The notes under the pieces were generated by a model, which saw nothing but the letters and a program-made list of their open reading frames with translations, was not told the DNA's origin and made no database searches. Position numbers and translations under genes: made by a program. 53,051 nucleotides of DNA from Mycolicibacterium sp. CBMA 226 (GTDB lineage Bacteria > Actinomycetota > Actinomycetes > Mycobacteriales > Mycobacteriaceae), in assembly GCF_009729075.1 (NCBI RefSeq), contig NZ_VTGY01000034.1:1-53051 (forward strand), written 5' to 3'. Positions 15,754 to 26,487 of the stretch are shown piece by piece; positions within the stretch are counted from its first letter, which is position 1; every line of letters starts with the position of its first letter.

Positions 15754-17565
15754 CTACGGGGCGATGAGGACGCCGGCGTCGGATGCGGCCTGCTGCAACT
15801 CGAAGATGTCCAGGCCGCCCCAGTCGTTGATCGCCCCGGTGTAGGAGCCCAGCCACGGCACCACGCCGGGATCCGGTGCGACACCGAGGTTGTAGGCCTG
15901 CATACCCGGCAGGTGGTGCTCGAAGAAGTTACCCAGGATGTCGACGGCGAAGACGATGTCGTTGATCGGGTTCGGACCCCACAGCGCGGACGCGTTGAGC
16001 AGCGGGTTCACGGCCGTCGGGTCGCCGATCATCACGATGTTGCCGTAGTGCGGCTTGCTGCCGCCGGTGGGGTCGTACGGCGGCATGAACGGCTGCAGCC
16101 CCGGCAGGTCGGTGGCGAAGTATGCCGCGGTGTCACCGTAGGTCTCGACGTTGACGAAGTTCGAGTTGACGCCGTTGCCGGGGACCGACGTGTTGAGGCC
16201 GGGACCTTCGAACCCGATGCCGCCGAGGCCGGTCTTCTGCGCGACGAACTGGGCCTCCCAGCCGCCGAGTGAGTGGCCGGTGACGAAGATGTCGTTGGTC
16301 GTGTAGCCCTGCTCGATCGCCGCGGCCTGGACCGTCCGCTCGAATGCCAACGAGTCCCAGAACGCCTGCGGCGTGGTGTGGGTGAAGATGATCTGCATGT
16401 CCGCGAAAATCTGCGACAGCGCGATCAGCGGATGGAACAGCAGATTGGTACCGCCCGTCGTGCCCTGGTAGGCGATGATGACCTGGCCCGCGGGCGTCAC
16501 CCACGCCCTGCCGACGGCGCCCGACAACGGATTGAACGTCTGCATCTGAAAACCGTTGACGGTGAACGGCTTCAGGTCACCCGGCTGGGCACCGAGCACG
16601 TAGGCGTCGGCCGCGGCGTTCAGGAACTGCTGCACCGTCGGGGTGTCGCCACTGGTGGGTCCGGTGTACGTGAGCTCCGGGACGACGGGCGCCGTGGTAG
16701 GCGTCTTGCTCAGCCCGAGCATGTCTTCGATGCGCCGGAAGCCCGCGAACAGTGCTTCGGAAATGGGTGACCAGTTGAGCGGGCTCTTCGGGCCGCTCTG
16801 CGAGACCGTCAGGTCCAGGGCCTGCAGGACCGTGTTGATGATGCGGCCGGGCAGCTGGATGATCTGGGCGATCGGGTTCAGTGGCTGCGGTGGTGTCGGT
16901 GTCGTCAGGGTGCCGACGGTGTTGTTGGTGGTGGCGAGGGCCGCAAGACGCGTGGCCGGTGCGGGGGACTTCACCGGCGCCGGGGTGCCGGCAGTCGTGG
17001 CAGTGGGCGTGGGAGCGGCGGCCGTCGCGGGGGCGCCCGCCGTCGCGTCCGTGGCTGGGACGCTTGCGGCGGCGGGTTTGAGCGGGGGCGCCTTCTTGCC
17101 GTCGCTGGTCGGCTTGCCCGGATCGGCGCCCTTGTTGACCGGTTTGGGGTCGGGCTTTACCGCGGGCTTGGGGTCGGGCTTGGGGTCTGGCTTGGCCTGC
17201 GGATCCGTACTTGACTTGTCGGGATCGGTGGCGGACGTATCGGTGCCGGCGCCCGGCTTGGCGCTGGAGTCGGCACTGCCCTTGTCCGAATCCTTGCCCG
17301 CGTCGGTGCCGGCCTGCTTACCGGCCTTCTTCGTGTCCTTCTTGTCGGTGCTCGCGGGCTTGGGCTTGGCGGGGCTGGGCTTCTGTGGTCCGGACTGGCT
17401 GGTCGAGGTGCCCGGCGAATCGGTGGCCCCGGGCTGGGCCGACGCGACGTTCTGGCTGGTCGCGGCCGCGATGCCGACGGCTGCGGCGAGCACCGCCAGG
17501 CGGTATCGATTGGATTTGCGCCGACTGAGCCCCGACTGTGTCCCCACCGGTGTCCCCTTTGACAT
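15754..17565 (-). CDS. Secreted lipase-like alpha/beta-hydrolase with long Pro/Lys/Ala linker
   Basis: About 603 residues. An RRKSNRYR basic region and a hydrophobic stretch ending near AQPG suggest a signal peptide. A long low-complexity region follows (roughly residues 40-200) with repeats such as KPDPKPDPKP. The C-terminal half carries the nucleophile elbow GHSLGGWEAQ and resembles class-3 lipases of mycobacteria. Substrate unknown. ATG 17565 is preferred over GTG 17604 because a -10 element overlaps that GTG. A palindrome sits directly upstream. Confidence 0.75.
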   Translation of the reverse strand: MSKGTPVGTQSGLSRRKSNRYRLAVLAAAVGIAAATSQNVASAQPGATDSPGTSTSQSGPQKPSPAKPKPASTDKKDTKKAGKQAGTDAGKDSDKGSADSSAKPGAGTDTSATDPDKSSTDPQAKPDPKPDPKPAVKPDPKPVNKGADPGKPTSDGKKAPPLKPAAASVPATDATAGAPATAAAPTPTATTAGTPAPVKSPAPATRLAALATTNNTVGTLTTPTPPQPLNPIAQIIQLPGRIINTVLQALDLTVSQSGPKSPLNWSPISEALFAGFRRIEDMLGLSKTPTTAPVVPELTYTGPTSGDTPTVQQFLNAAADAYVLGAQPGDLKPFTVNGFQMQTFNPLSGAVGRAWVTPAGQVIIAYQGTTGGTNLLFHPLIALSQIFADMQIIFTHTTPQAFWDSLAFERTVQAAAIEQGYTTNDIFVTGHSLGGWEAQFVAQKTGLGGIGFEGPGLNTSVPGNGVNSNFVNVETYGDTAAYFATDLPGLQPFMPPYDPTGGSKPHYGNIVMIGDPTAVNPLLNASALWGPNPINDIVFAVDILGNFFEHHLPGMQAYNLGVAPDPGVVPWLGSYTGAINDWGGLDIFELQQAASDAGVLIAP

Positions 17566-17600
17566 CCCAGGTGCCCGCCGCCGCGCGCACGAATCTGAGG

Positions 17601-17624
17601 ACACTATGACATCGGGTGATGTCA
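17601..17624 (-). promoter_or_regulatory. Promoter and operator of the lipase-like gene
   Basis: TAGTGT on the minus strand (17601-17606) fits a -10 element. Immediately upstream is a perfect inverted repeat, TGACATC-GGGT-GATGTCA (17607-17624), in the -10/-35 spacer where a repressor would act. Confidence 0.45.
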
Positions 17625-17667
17625 GTCACGATCAGGTTTGCCAAAGTCGTAGGTCACTGCGGCAGGA

Positions 17668-19716
17668 TCAGCGCACCCGCGCTGCCACCGCCTCCGGCAT
17701 CGGCTCGTACCGGGAGAAGGTGCGGGTGAACGAGCCGGCACCGTGGGACAGCGACCGCAATTCGATCGGGTACCGGGTCAGCTCGATCTCCGGTATCTCG
17801 GCGTCGATGCCCGTGCATGAATCACCGGCGGTATCGGTGCCCAATACGCGGCCGCGGCGCCCCGACAGGTCGCTCATCACCGCGCCGACCATTTCGTCGG
17901 GCACCACGATGTGCACGCTGTCGATGGGCTCGAGGAGATTCACCGACGCCGCGGCGGCCGCCTCGCGCAACGCCAAGCTGCCTGCGAGCTGGAAGGCGTA
18001 GTCCGACGAGTCCACGCTGTGCGCCTTGCCGTCCAGCAGTGTCACCCGGATGTCGACCATCGGGTACCCGCAGATGCCCCGATCCATCTGTGCGCGAACG
18101 CCTTTCTCGACGCTCGGGATGAACTGTCGCGGTACCGCGCCGCCGACCACCTTGTCGACGAACTCGAAACCGGCGCCCTCCGGCAGTGGTTCGACGGTGA
18201 TGTCGCACACCGCGAACTGCCCGTGCCCGCCGGACTGCTTGACGTGCCGCCCGTGGCCTTTCGCGTTGCCGCCGAACGTCTCTCGTAGCGGGACGCGCAG
18301 TTCGGCGGTGTCGACCGCGACGCCGAACCGCCGCGACAAGGCGTCGAGAACCACCGCGGAGTGTGCTTCGCCCATGCACCACAACACGATCTGGTGGGTC
18401 TGCGGGTTCTGCTCGACGCGCAGCGTCGGATCCTCGGCAGACAGCCGGGCCAGCCCCACCGACAGCTTGTCCTCGTCGGTCTTGGCATGCGGCACGATTG
18501 CCATGGGCAGCAGTGGCGCCGGCATGGTCCACGGCCGGCACACCAGCGGAGACGCCTTGTCCGACAAGGTGTCTCCGGTCTCGGCGCAGGTCAGTCGCGC
18601 GATGGTGCAGATGTCCCCGGCGATCACCTCGGCGGCGGGACGAAGCTTCCGGCCCAACGGAAACGACAACGCACCGATGCGCTCGTCCTCGTCGTGGTCG
18701 TCGTGTTCGGCGCACCCCGATCCGGCATCGGCGAACGAATTGAAATGGCCCGACACGTGAACCGTCGTGTCGGGCCTGATGGTGCCGGAAAATACCCGGA
18801 CCAGACTGACCTTGCCGACGTACGGGTCCGACGTCGTCTTCACCACCTCTGCCAACAGCGGTGCGGCGGGATCGCAGGGGGGCGCGGGCTTCTCCACACC
18901 GGCCGGAGTGAACACCTGCGGTGGCACATGCTCTGGGGGAGAGGGGAATCCGCGGGCGATGACGTCGAGCAGTTCGGCAGCGCCGGTGCCCGTGGTGCTG
19001 CACACCGGGATCACCGGGAAGAACGAACCTCGGGCCACCGCCCGCTCGAGGTCGGCGACCAGCACGGCGTTGTCGATCTGTTCGCCGCCCAGGTAGCGCT
19101 CCATCAGGGTTTCGTCCTCGGACTCCTCGATGATGCCCTCGATCAGCGTCGCATCGTCCGCGAGGAGTGAGACCAGGCCGTCGCCGTCGGGCAGGTACAG
19201 CGGAATCACCTTGTCCCCGAACGCCTCCTGCACGGACTCCACCGCGCCGGCGAACGTCGCCCGGGCGTGATCCAGTTTGGTCACCACGACGGCGCGCGGC
19301 ATCCCGACGTCAGCGCATTCCCGCCACAACGCCTTGGTGCCGGCGTCGACCACGTCGTTGGCGGCCATCACGAACAACGCACAATCGGCGGCCCGGAGCC
19401 CGGCCCGCAGTTCTCCGACGAAGTCGGCGTAACCCGGGGTGTCGAGCAGATTGATCTTCACCGGCCCGTGCTGCAACGAAGCCAGCGCGAGGCCGACCGA
19501 CCGCTGCTGCTCGACTTCGGCCGGCTCGTGGTCGCAGACGGTGGTGCCCTCGAGCACTGTCCCCGCCCGCGTCAGCACGCCCGCATGGAGTAGCAGTGCC
19601 TCGACCAGCGTGGTCTTGCCGGACCCAGATGGCCCGACCAGAACCACATTTCGGATCGACGCCGGACTGTCCGCGCTGGGCGCGGCGCCAGATGAGTTAT
19701 TCGTCTTATCCGCCAT
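17668..19716 (-). CDS. fusA2: Elongation factor G-like GTPase (EF-G2 type)
   Basis: 682 residues with EF-G domain order, matching mycobacterial FusA2 (Rv0120c). The P-loop reads GPSGSGKT (near 29-36) instead of the AHVDHGKT of true EF-G. G3 is DTPGY and G4 is TKLDHA. The switch I segment (EVEQQRSVGLAL) lacks the RGITI signature. An acidic insert, HDDHDEDE, sits in domain II. These changes suggest a role other than ordinary elongation, which is unproven. It follows a PPOX gene on the same strand after 74 nt, as in M. tuberculosis. Confidence 0.88.
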   Translation of the reverse strand: MADKTNNSSGAAPSADSPASIRNVVLVGPSGSGKTTLVEALLLHAGVLTRAGTVLEGTTVCDHEPAEVEQQRSVGLALASLQHGPVKINLLDTPGYADFVGELRAGLRAADCALFVMAANDVVDAGTKALWRECADVGMPRAVVVTKLDHARATFAGAVESVQEAFGDKVIPLYLPDGDGLVSLLADDATLIEGIIEESEDETLMERYLGGEQIDNAVLVADLERAVARGSFFPVIPVCSTTGTGAAELLDVIARGFPSPPEHVPPQVFTPAGVEKPAPPCDPAAPLLAEVVKTTSDPYVGKVSLVRVFSGTIRPDTTVHVSGHFNSFADAGSGCAEHDDHDEDERIGALSFPLGRKLRPAAEVIAGDICTIARLTCAETGDTLSDKASPLVCRPWTMPAPLLPMAIVPHAKTDEDKLSVGLARLSAEDPTLRVEQNPQTHQIVLWCMGEAHSAVVLDALSRRFGVAVDTAELRVPLRETFGGNAKGHGRHVKQSGGHGQFAVCDITVEPLPEGAGFEFVDKVVGGAVPRQFIPSVEKGVRAQMDRGICGYPMVDIRVTLLDGKAHSVDSSDYAFQLAGSLALREAAAAASVNLLEPIDSVHIVVPDEMVGAVMSDLSGRRGRVLGTDTAGDSCTGIDAEIPEIELTRYPIELRSLSHGAGSFTRTFSRYEPMPEAVAARVR

Positions 19717-19790
19717 GGCGTGCCCCTATCGACGACCCACGTCCACCATGCTCCTGTGGCGAGGGTCGGCACAAGACCTCGATGCGGGGC

Positions 19791-20192
19791 TCAGGCGTGC
19801 CAGGAACTCCATCGGGTGACCGCGACCCGGATCACGGGACCGTCCAGCGCCACCCGGTCGTACTGGTGGTACTTGGCCCGCAGCAGGGAGTAGCCGATCG
19901 CCATCTCGTCGCCGCTGGGGTGCACGGTGGCGATGCCGTCGGCGCGGGCCCACCAGAGGTGGGACCAGTCGTCGTCGTACTCCTCGGCGAGCAGGCTCAC
20001 GCGCGGGTTGGCCGCGATGTTGTCGAGCCTCCGCAAATGCTGCGTCGACTTCCGCTTGGCGTCGACCGCCGTATACAGCCGGTCGCCGCTGACCGCGAAG
20101 ACCACGGGGACCACGTGTGGCTGGCCCTCGCCGGACACCGTGGCCAGCACCGCGACGGGTGCGGCGGAGAACAGGGCGGCGGGCTCGGTCAT
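19791..20192 (-). CDS. PPOX-class, probably F420-dependent, oxidoreductase
   Basis: 133-residue split-barrel protein like Rv0121c. It has the family pattern of an N-terminal strand (PVAVLATVSGEGQPHVVPV), the central SRVSLLAEEYDDDW-like stretch (here PRVSLLAEEYDDD) and a LLRAKYHQY segment. Such enzymes bind F420 or flavin; substrate unknown. Its ATG overlaps the stop of the upstream membrane-protein gene in ATGA, so translation is probably coupled. Confidence 0.8.
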   Translation of the reverse strand: MTEPAALFSAAPVAVLATVSGEGQPHVVPVVFAVSGDRLYTAVDAKRKSTQHLRRLDNIAANPRVSLLAEEYDDDWSHLWWARADGIATVHPSGDEMAIGYSLLRAKYHQYDRVALDGPVIRVAVTRWSSWHA

Positions 20193-20806
20193 CAGTGGTG
20201 GCGCGGGTTGGTGGGGGCGACGCTCATGGGCATCCGGGTCACGTTGATCTCCGGCGGACGCGTAGGTGCGGGCGGCGCGGCCGGCGGGTAGTACGCCGAG
20301 GGCGCCGCCGCCGGGGCCGGCGGCGGGGGAGGCGGGGCCGGCGGCGGGGGAGGCGGCGTAGGACTCGGCGTCGCCGAGGTCGCCGTCGTTGTTGTCGTCG
20401 TCGTTGTGGTGGTGGTCGTCGGCGACGTTTCCACCGGTGTCGGCTGGTCGGATGCGGAATCCCGGCGGGTGGCCAGGACTACCAGCGAGACGACGAGCGC
20501 GACGGCCGCGACGGCGACCACGATCAACAGCCCCCGGGCATTCTTCGTGCGATACCAGGGTGGCGGCGGCTCACGGAACCGCCAGGTGTCGGTGTTGAAC
20601 GCGTCGAAGGTGTCGCCGGTCGGTTCCGGTTCGGGGATGACGAACGACCCGGTCGTCGGGCCGGCAAACGGTCCGGTGCCGTGCGGGCCCGGGTCCACGG
20701 CGCGAAACGGATCCGTATCCGGGTCGTCGTCCGCCGCTTCGACGGGTGATTCCAGCACGCCGCCCGGCTGCGATGGTTCGCGCTCTGCGTCGTCGCTGTC
20801 AGCCAC
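20192..20806 (-). CDS. Single-pass membrane protein with Thr/Pro-rich exterior
   Basis: About 204 residues: an acidic N-terminal part with DPDTDPF, one transmembrane helix (about residues 93-113, rich in V, A and L), then a run of threonines and long proline blocks. The pattern suggests a cell-envelope protein with a wall-spanning stalk; no catalytic domain is visible. GTG 20806 is preferred because TAGCAT lies 7 nt upstream, giving a leaderless start; the TTG at 20836 is an alternative. Confidence 0.65.
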   Translation of the reverse strand: MADSDDAEREPSQPGGVLESPVEAADDDPDTDPFRAVDPGPHGTGPFAGPTTGSFVIPEPEPTGDTFDAFNTDTWRFREPPPPWYRTKNARGLLIVVAVAAVALVVSLVVLATRRDSASDQPTPVETSPTTTTTTTTTTTTATSATPSPTPPPPPPAPPPPPPAPAAAPSAYYPPAAPPAPTRPPEINVTRMPMSVAPTNPRHH

Positions 20807-20813
20807 CTCCCAG

Positions 20814-20819
20814 ATGCTA
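20814..20819 (-). promoter_or_regulatory. -10 element, leaderless start of the membrane-protein gene
   Basis: TAGCAT on the minus strand lies exactly 7 nt before GTG 20806. This spacing decides the start in favour of 20806. Confidence 0.45.
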
Positions 20820-20866
20820 GGGGTGGCTCGCGCCAATTGCTCGGTATCGGCGCGCGTGTCCGCGCT

Positions 20867-21436
20867 TTAGACGTCCTTGACCGGTTCGATGCCGAGATCG
20901 CGGTAGCTGACCAGCGCGGCAAACGGCACGCCGCGCTTGGCGAAACGCTCGGTGGCGATGTCGCCGCGGTCGACCATCGGGATGACGCCCGTGACCACCG
21001 CGCCGACGGACGTGACGCGCTCGTAGGCGATCTCCGTCGAGCCGCCGGTGCTGATCACGTCGTCGACCAGCAGGACCCGGGTTCCGGGCTCGATGCGGGT
21101 GCCTTCGATCCACTGCTCGCGGCCGCGCGACTTCTGTTCCTTGCGGACCGAGAACCAGGCCTTGCCGGTCACCATCGCGACGCCGTGCGCCAGCGGGTCG
21201 GCACCCATGGTGAGGCCGCCGACAGCGTCGAACTCGATGCCGCGCAGCGCGGCGAGTTCGGCCACGGCCTTGCTGACGATCGTGAGGCTGACGCCGTTGT
21301 CGATGGCGAACTTGCCGTCGATGTAGTCGTGGCTCAGCTGCCCGCTGGCCAGCCGGAACGGCTCCTCACGGCGCTCATAGCCGCGGGTGCGGATCAGGTC
21401 GAATGCGGCTTCCCAGCTCTCGGGGCGATCAGACAT
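20867..21436 (-). CDS. Orotate phosphoribosyltransferase-like protein
   Basis: 189 residues of the type I PRTase fold with the PRPP motif VLLVDDVISTGGST near residue 118 and the OPRTase-like VGGLTMGADPLAHG near 67. It may make OMP, but it differs clearly from my memory of M. tuberculosis PyrE (Rv0382c), which reads VLVVEDTSTTGNS in the motif, so it may be a paralogue with another base. ATG 21436 gives a typical N-terminus; longer readings are implausible. Confidence 0.75.
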   Translation of the reverse strand: MSDRPESWEAAFDLIRTRGYERREEPFRLASGQLSHDYIDGKFAIDNGVSLTIVSKAVAELAALRGIEFDAVGGLTMGADPLAHGVAMVTGKAWFSVRKEQKSRGREQWIEGTRIEPGTRVLLVDDVISTGGSTEIAYERVTSVGAVVTGVIPMVDRGDIATERFAKRGVPFAALVSYRDLGIEPVKDV

Positions 21437-21446
21437 GGTGCGAATC

Positions 21447-22247
21447 CTAAACCTGGCGGGACAGTCGAGCCAATTCGACTGTCGCTGAACGTAATTCATC
21501 GATGGACTGAAGCGGCTGTGCATATCCGACGCGGGTGTAGGCCATGCCGCGGGCGGTGTTGACCCGCAGATCCAGGCCGTACCGGTCGGCGCCGGTGCAG
21601 GTGGCCGATTCGGTGTCGGGGTAACCGCCGAGCACCCGGGCCATCGCCGCGAGCGAGTCGGCATGGTCGGCGTTCAGGTGCGCGATAGCTCCGGCGGCGG
21701 CCGGCGTCACCGGATCCGGCTGGGCCGCAGCGTAATCCACGCCGGTCGTCGAATCCATGCGACCGTAGCCGCCGACCCACCGGACCCGGTCGACGTGCAG
21801 AACCCACAGCGCGAAGTCGCTGTAGTCGATGTAGTACTTCGCGGCCGGCACGGCTGCCACATGGGCGTCCCGGGCGGCGTCGCGTTCGACGCCCGCGGGC
21901 CGCGCCACCCGGCCGGCGAGGGTCACCCGGCCACCGGCCAGCGGATCCTTGTCGGTGCTGGCCGCGACGATGGAGATGCTGGCCCGCTGATCACCGGCCA
22001 GGTTGCGGCCGTGCTCGGCCAGATTCGACACGCACAGCACCGGCGAGCCGCCAAGCAGCCCGTAGGTCACCATCGACGCCCAGGGATCGCCGTCGGCCGT
22101 CAGGGTTGCCAGGGTTCCGGTATTGGTCGACGCCGCGATGGTGCGGGCTTCTTCCGCGGCCGACGGCCGGACCGGATTGACGATTTCGGCCAGCGGCGGC
22201 GGGATCGTCGGGGCATCACCTGGGTCACCATGATCGCGTGTCGCCAC
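21447..22247 (-). CDS. HugZ-like split-barrel protein with DUF2470 domain
   Basis: 266 residues. An N-terminal PPOX-type barrel (GTLATLTADGDPWASMVTYGL, about 44-64) is followed by a DUF2470-type C-terminal domain with IAHLNADHADSL near 189. This architecture is shared with HugZ/heme-utilisation proteins, so heme binding or degradation is possible but not shown. It diverges from treS with only 38 nt between starts. Confidence 0.72.
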   Translation of the reverse strand: MATRDHGDPGDAPTIPPPLAEIVNPVRPSAAEEARTIAASTNTGTLATLTADGDPWASMVTYGLLGGSPVLCVSNLAEHGRNLAGDQRASISIVAASTDKDPLAGGRVTLAGRVARPAGVERDAARDAHVAAVPAAKYYIDYSDFALWVLHVDRVRWVGGYGRMDSTTGVDYAAAQPDPVTPAAAGAIAHLNADHADSLAAMARVLGGYPDTESATCTGADRYGLDLRVNTARGMAYTRVGYAQPLQSIDELRSATVELARLSRQV

Positions 22248-22271
22248 GTTTGCACCCTACCCAGGCGCGGG

Positions 22272-22277
22272 TACGTT
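22272..22277 (+). promoter_or_regulatory. -10 element of treS
   Basis: TACGTT fits TANNNT and ends 8 nt before ATG 22286, so the treS-mak mRNA probably begins at or within a couple of bases of the start codon. Confidence 0.4.
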
Positions 22278-22285
22278 GGTTCTCG

Positions 22286-24018
<1,733 letters not shown>

Positions 24019-24022
<4 letters not shown>

Positions 24023-25296
24023 TGATGGACCCACAATTGACCGAATACCTGACCCAGCAGCGCTGGTACGCCGGCCGCAACCGGCAGCTGACCGACGCCG
24101 AACCGGCGCTGGTGGTGGCCTTGCGCGACGACATCGACCTGCTGCTGCTCGACGTCAACTACGCCGACGGCCCCGGCGAGCGGTACCAGCTGCTGCGGCG
24201 CCGGCTCGCAGACGGCGACACCGTCTTCGATGCCGTGGGCGACCCCGAGGTCGCGCACCTCCTGCTGGGCCTGATCACGGAGTCGGTGACGGTCGGCCCC
24301 GTCGCTTTCGCCGCCGAACCCGGTGCCGAGCTGCCGGAGGGGGAGACGTCCCGGGTGGTCGGCGCCGAGCAGAGCAATACCAGCGTGGTGTTCGACGAAG
24401 CCGCGATCCTCAAGGTGTTCCGCCGCGTCACATCCGGCGTCAACCCCGACATCGAACTGTCCCGAGTGCTGAGCCGCGCCGGCAGTCCGCACGTCGCGCC
24501 GCTGCTCGGGACGATGTCGTTGGACGGTGGCCCCGAGACGGCGTTGGGCATGGTGACGCGATTCGCCGGCAACGCCGCCGAGGGCTGGGACATGGCCGTG
24601 GCCAGCACCCGTGACCTGTACGCCGAAGGTGACCTGTACGCCAACGAGGTGGGCGGCGACTTCGCGGGCGAATCGGAGCGGCTGGGGCAGGCCGTCGCAG
24701 CCGTGCACGCCACGCTGGCCGCAGAGCTCGGCACCGCGACGGCGCTGTTCCCCGTCGACACGATGCTGCACCGGCTGGCCGAGGTGACCGCGTCGGTACC
24801 GGAGGTCCGCGAGTTCGCCGCGGCCATCGAGAGCCGCTACCGCGCGCTCGAGGGCCGGCCGCTCACGGTGCAACGGATTCACGGTGACCTGCACCTGGGC
24901 CAAGTGCTGCGTACTCCCGAGACCTGGCTGCTGATCGACTTCGAAGGCGAGCCCGGGCAGTCGCTCGAGCAGCGCCGGGCCCCGGATTCACCACTGCGCG
25001 ACGTCGCCGGTGTGCTGCGGTCCTATCAGTACGCGGCGTTCCAGCGGCTCACCGAGGGCGGCGGCAACGAGCAGCGACGCAAGCAGCTCGCGGCGCGCGC
25101 CCGCGAGTGGGCCGACCGCAACCGGACGGCGTTCTGCGCGGGCTACGCCGAGGCTGGCGGCATGGACCCCGACGCCGAGCTACTCGCCGCCTACGAACTC
25201 GACAAGGCGGTGTACGAAGCCGGGTACGAGGCCCGGCACCGGCCGCACTGGCTCGACCTGCCGCTGGGGGCCATCGCGAACATCGTCAGCGGTTAG
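24019..25296 (+). CDS. mak: Maltokinase
   Basis: 425 residues; phosphorylates maltose to maltose-1-phosphate with ATP (Pep2/Mak, Rv0127). The aminoglycoside-phosphotransferase-like core is seen as RIHGDLHLGQVL near 285 and the metal-binding IDFEGEP near 304. The N-terminal QQRWYAGRNRQ is typical. GTG 24019, ATG 24022 and ATG 24025 are all possible; GAGGAG at 24011 best suits 24025. The overlap with the treS stop indicates translational coupling. Confidence 0.95.
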
Positions 25297-25305
25297 GCCG
25301 GCCCG

Positions 25306-26391
25306 TCAGGTCATGGCCTTCACGGCCGCCTGAGCCGGCTTCGGGGTCCAGTCCGAGCGGTAGACGCCGATGGATTCCTCGGGGTTCGAGCTGCCGGTGA
25401 CGCGGTCGCGCGTGGTGTAGATGTACGACGGCCCGGCGTAGGGCAGCGTGCGCCACTTGGCCAGGAAGTCGCGGATGTAGTCGGCCTGCGTGGCTTCGTC
25501 GACGGCCGAGTTGGGCTCGCCGTACTCGGTGGCCCAGAGTTTCTTGCCGCCGTCACCATTGGCGGCCATGGCCTGGTGAATTCCGTCGGCCTGGCTCAGT
25601 GGCGAGTTGGGGACCCCGGCGCCGGCCGAGAACTTCAGGTTGTAGTGATACGGGTGGAAGGACAGCGCGTCGAACGAACCCCCGGCACCCGCGGCGTACA
25701 TCTTCTGCACGAACGTCACGGGATCCATGGTCAGCGCGAAGAACGACACCACTGCGGTGACCACACCGCCGATCACCACGGCGCCGCGGTCGGCGGCCTT
25801 GATCTTCGGGTACGAGGCCTTGAGCATATCTGCGTAGACGTTGGGCTCGGGGCCCTGCGGGCCGGAGGTCCAGGCCAGGACCGAGTTCGGCTCGTTCCAG
25901 ATCTCGTAGGCGTCCACCTGGCCCCGGTAATGGGCCGCGACTGCGCCGGCGAAATCGCCATACGCCGCCGGGGAGGCCGGTGGGCTGCTGATCGGATTGG
26001 CGCCGGGTGCCACCGCCCAGGCCGGCGTCGCCACGATGGCGCCGACTATCGACATGTGGTGGGCGTTGGCTGCTCCGACGACGGTGTCGACCTGGCCCCA
26101 GTTGAAGCTGCCCTGGGTGCCCTCGACGCCGGCCCACGGAATGATGATGCGGACGGTGTGCACGCCGGTTGCGGCCATGAGGTCGAAGGTGTGGTTGATG
26201 TCGTCGGCGTTCATGCCGTAGACGTCGGAGTCGGCGAAGCCGACGCTGCTGGCCGACTGGCTGATGCCCGTCGGGATGAACGGAATGGTGGCCGGGTTAT
26301 TGGCCAGGGTTTCGGTGGCGGCGGCGGAAACTGCCGCGACGGTGAAGATGGTTGCAGCGATCTTGAGGGCGTTGCGCAACGTTCGTTCCAA
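25306..26391 (-). CDS. Secreted cellulase-family glycoside hydrolase
   Basis: About 361 residues with a signal peptide (basic ERTLRNALK, then a hydrophobic run to about residue 30). The TIM-barrel GH-A clan pattern is visible: acid/base in EIWNEPNS and nucleophile in LWATEYGEP. Cellulase-type GH5 or a GH39-like family is likely; the substrate is unknown. The frame is open to 26433, but TTG 26391 is preferred because TAGGTT (26421-26426, minus) fits a -10 inside the longer reading. Downstream of the ABC exporter genes on the same strand. Confidence 0.72.
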   Translation of the reverse strand: MERTLRNALKIAATIFTVAAVSAAATETLANNPATIPFIPTGISQSASSVGFADSDVYGMNADDINHTFDLMAATGVHTVRIIIPWAGVEGTQGSFNWGQVDTVVGAANAHHMSIVGAIVATPAWAVAPGANPISSPPASPAAYGDFAGAVAAHYRGQVDAYEIWNEPNSVLAWTSGPQGPEPNVYADMLKASYPKIKAADRGAVVIGGVVTAVVSFFALTMDPVTFVQKMYAAGAGGSFDALSFHPYHYNLKFSAGAGVPNSPLSQADGIHQAMAANGDGGKKLWATEYGEPNSAVDEATQADYIRDFLAKWRTLPYAGPSYIYTTRDRVTGSSNPEESIGVYRSDWTPKPAQAAVKAMT

Positions 26392-26487
26392 TCTGTCGCC
26401 ATGATCTGCCGATTGGCTCGAACCTAACAGCAATTCAGGCTGCGGCAGGCAGGACCGGGCGATACAAGTCCATGTCCACAGCGTTCG

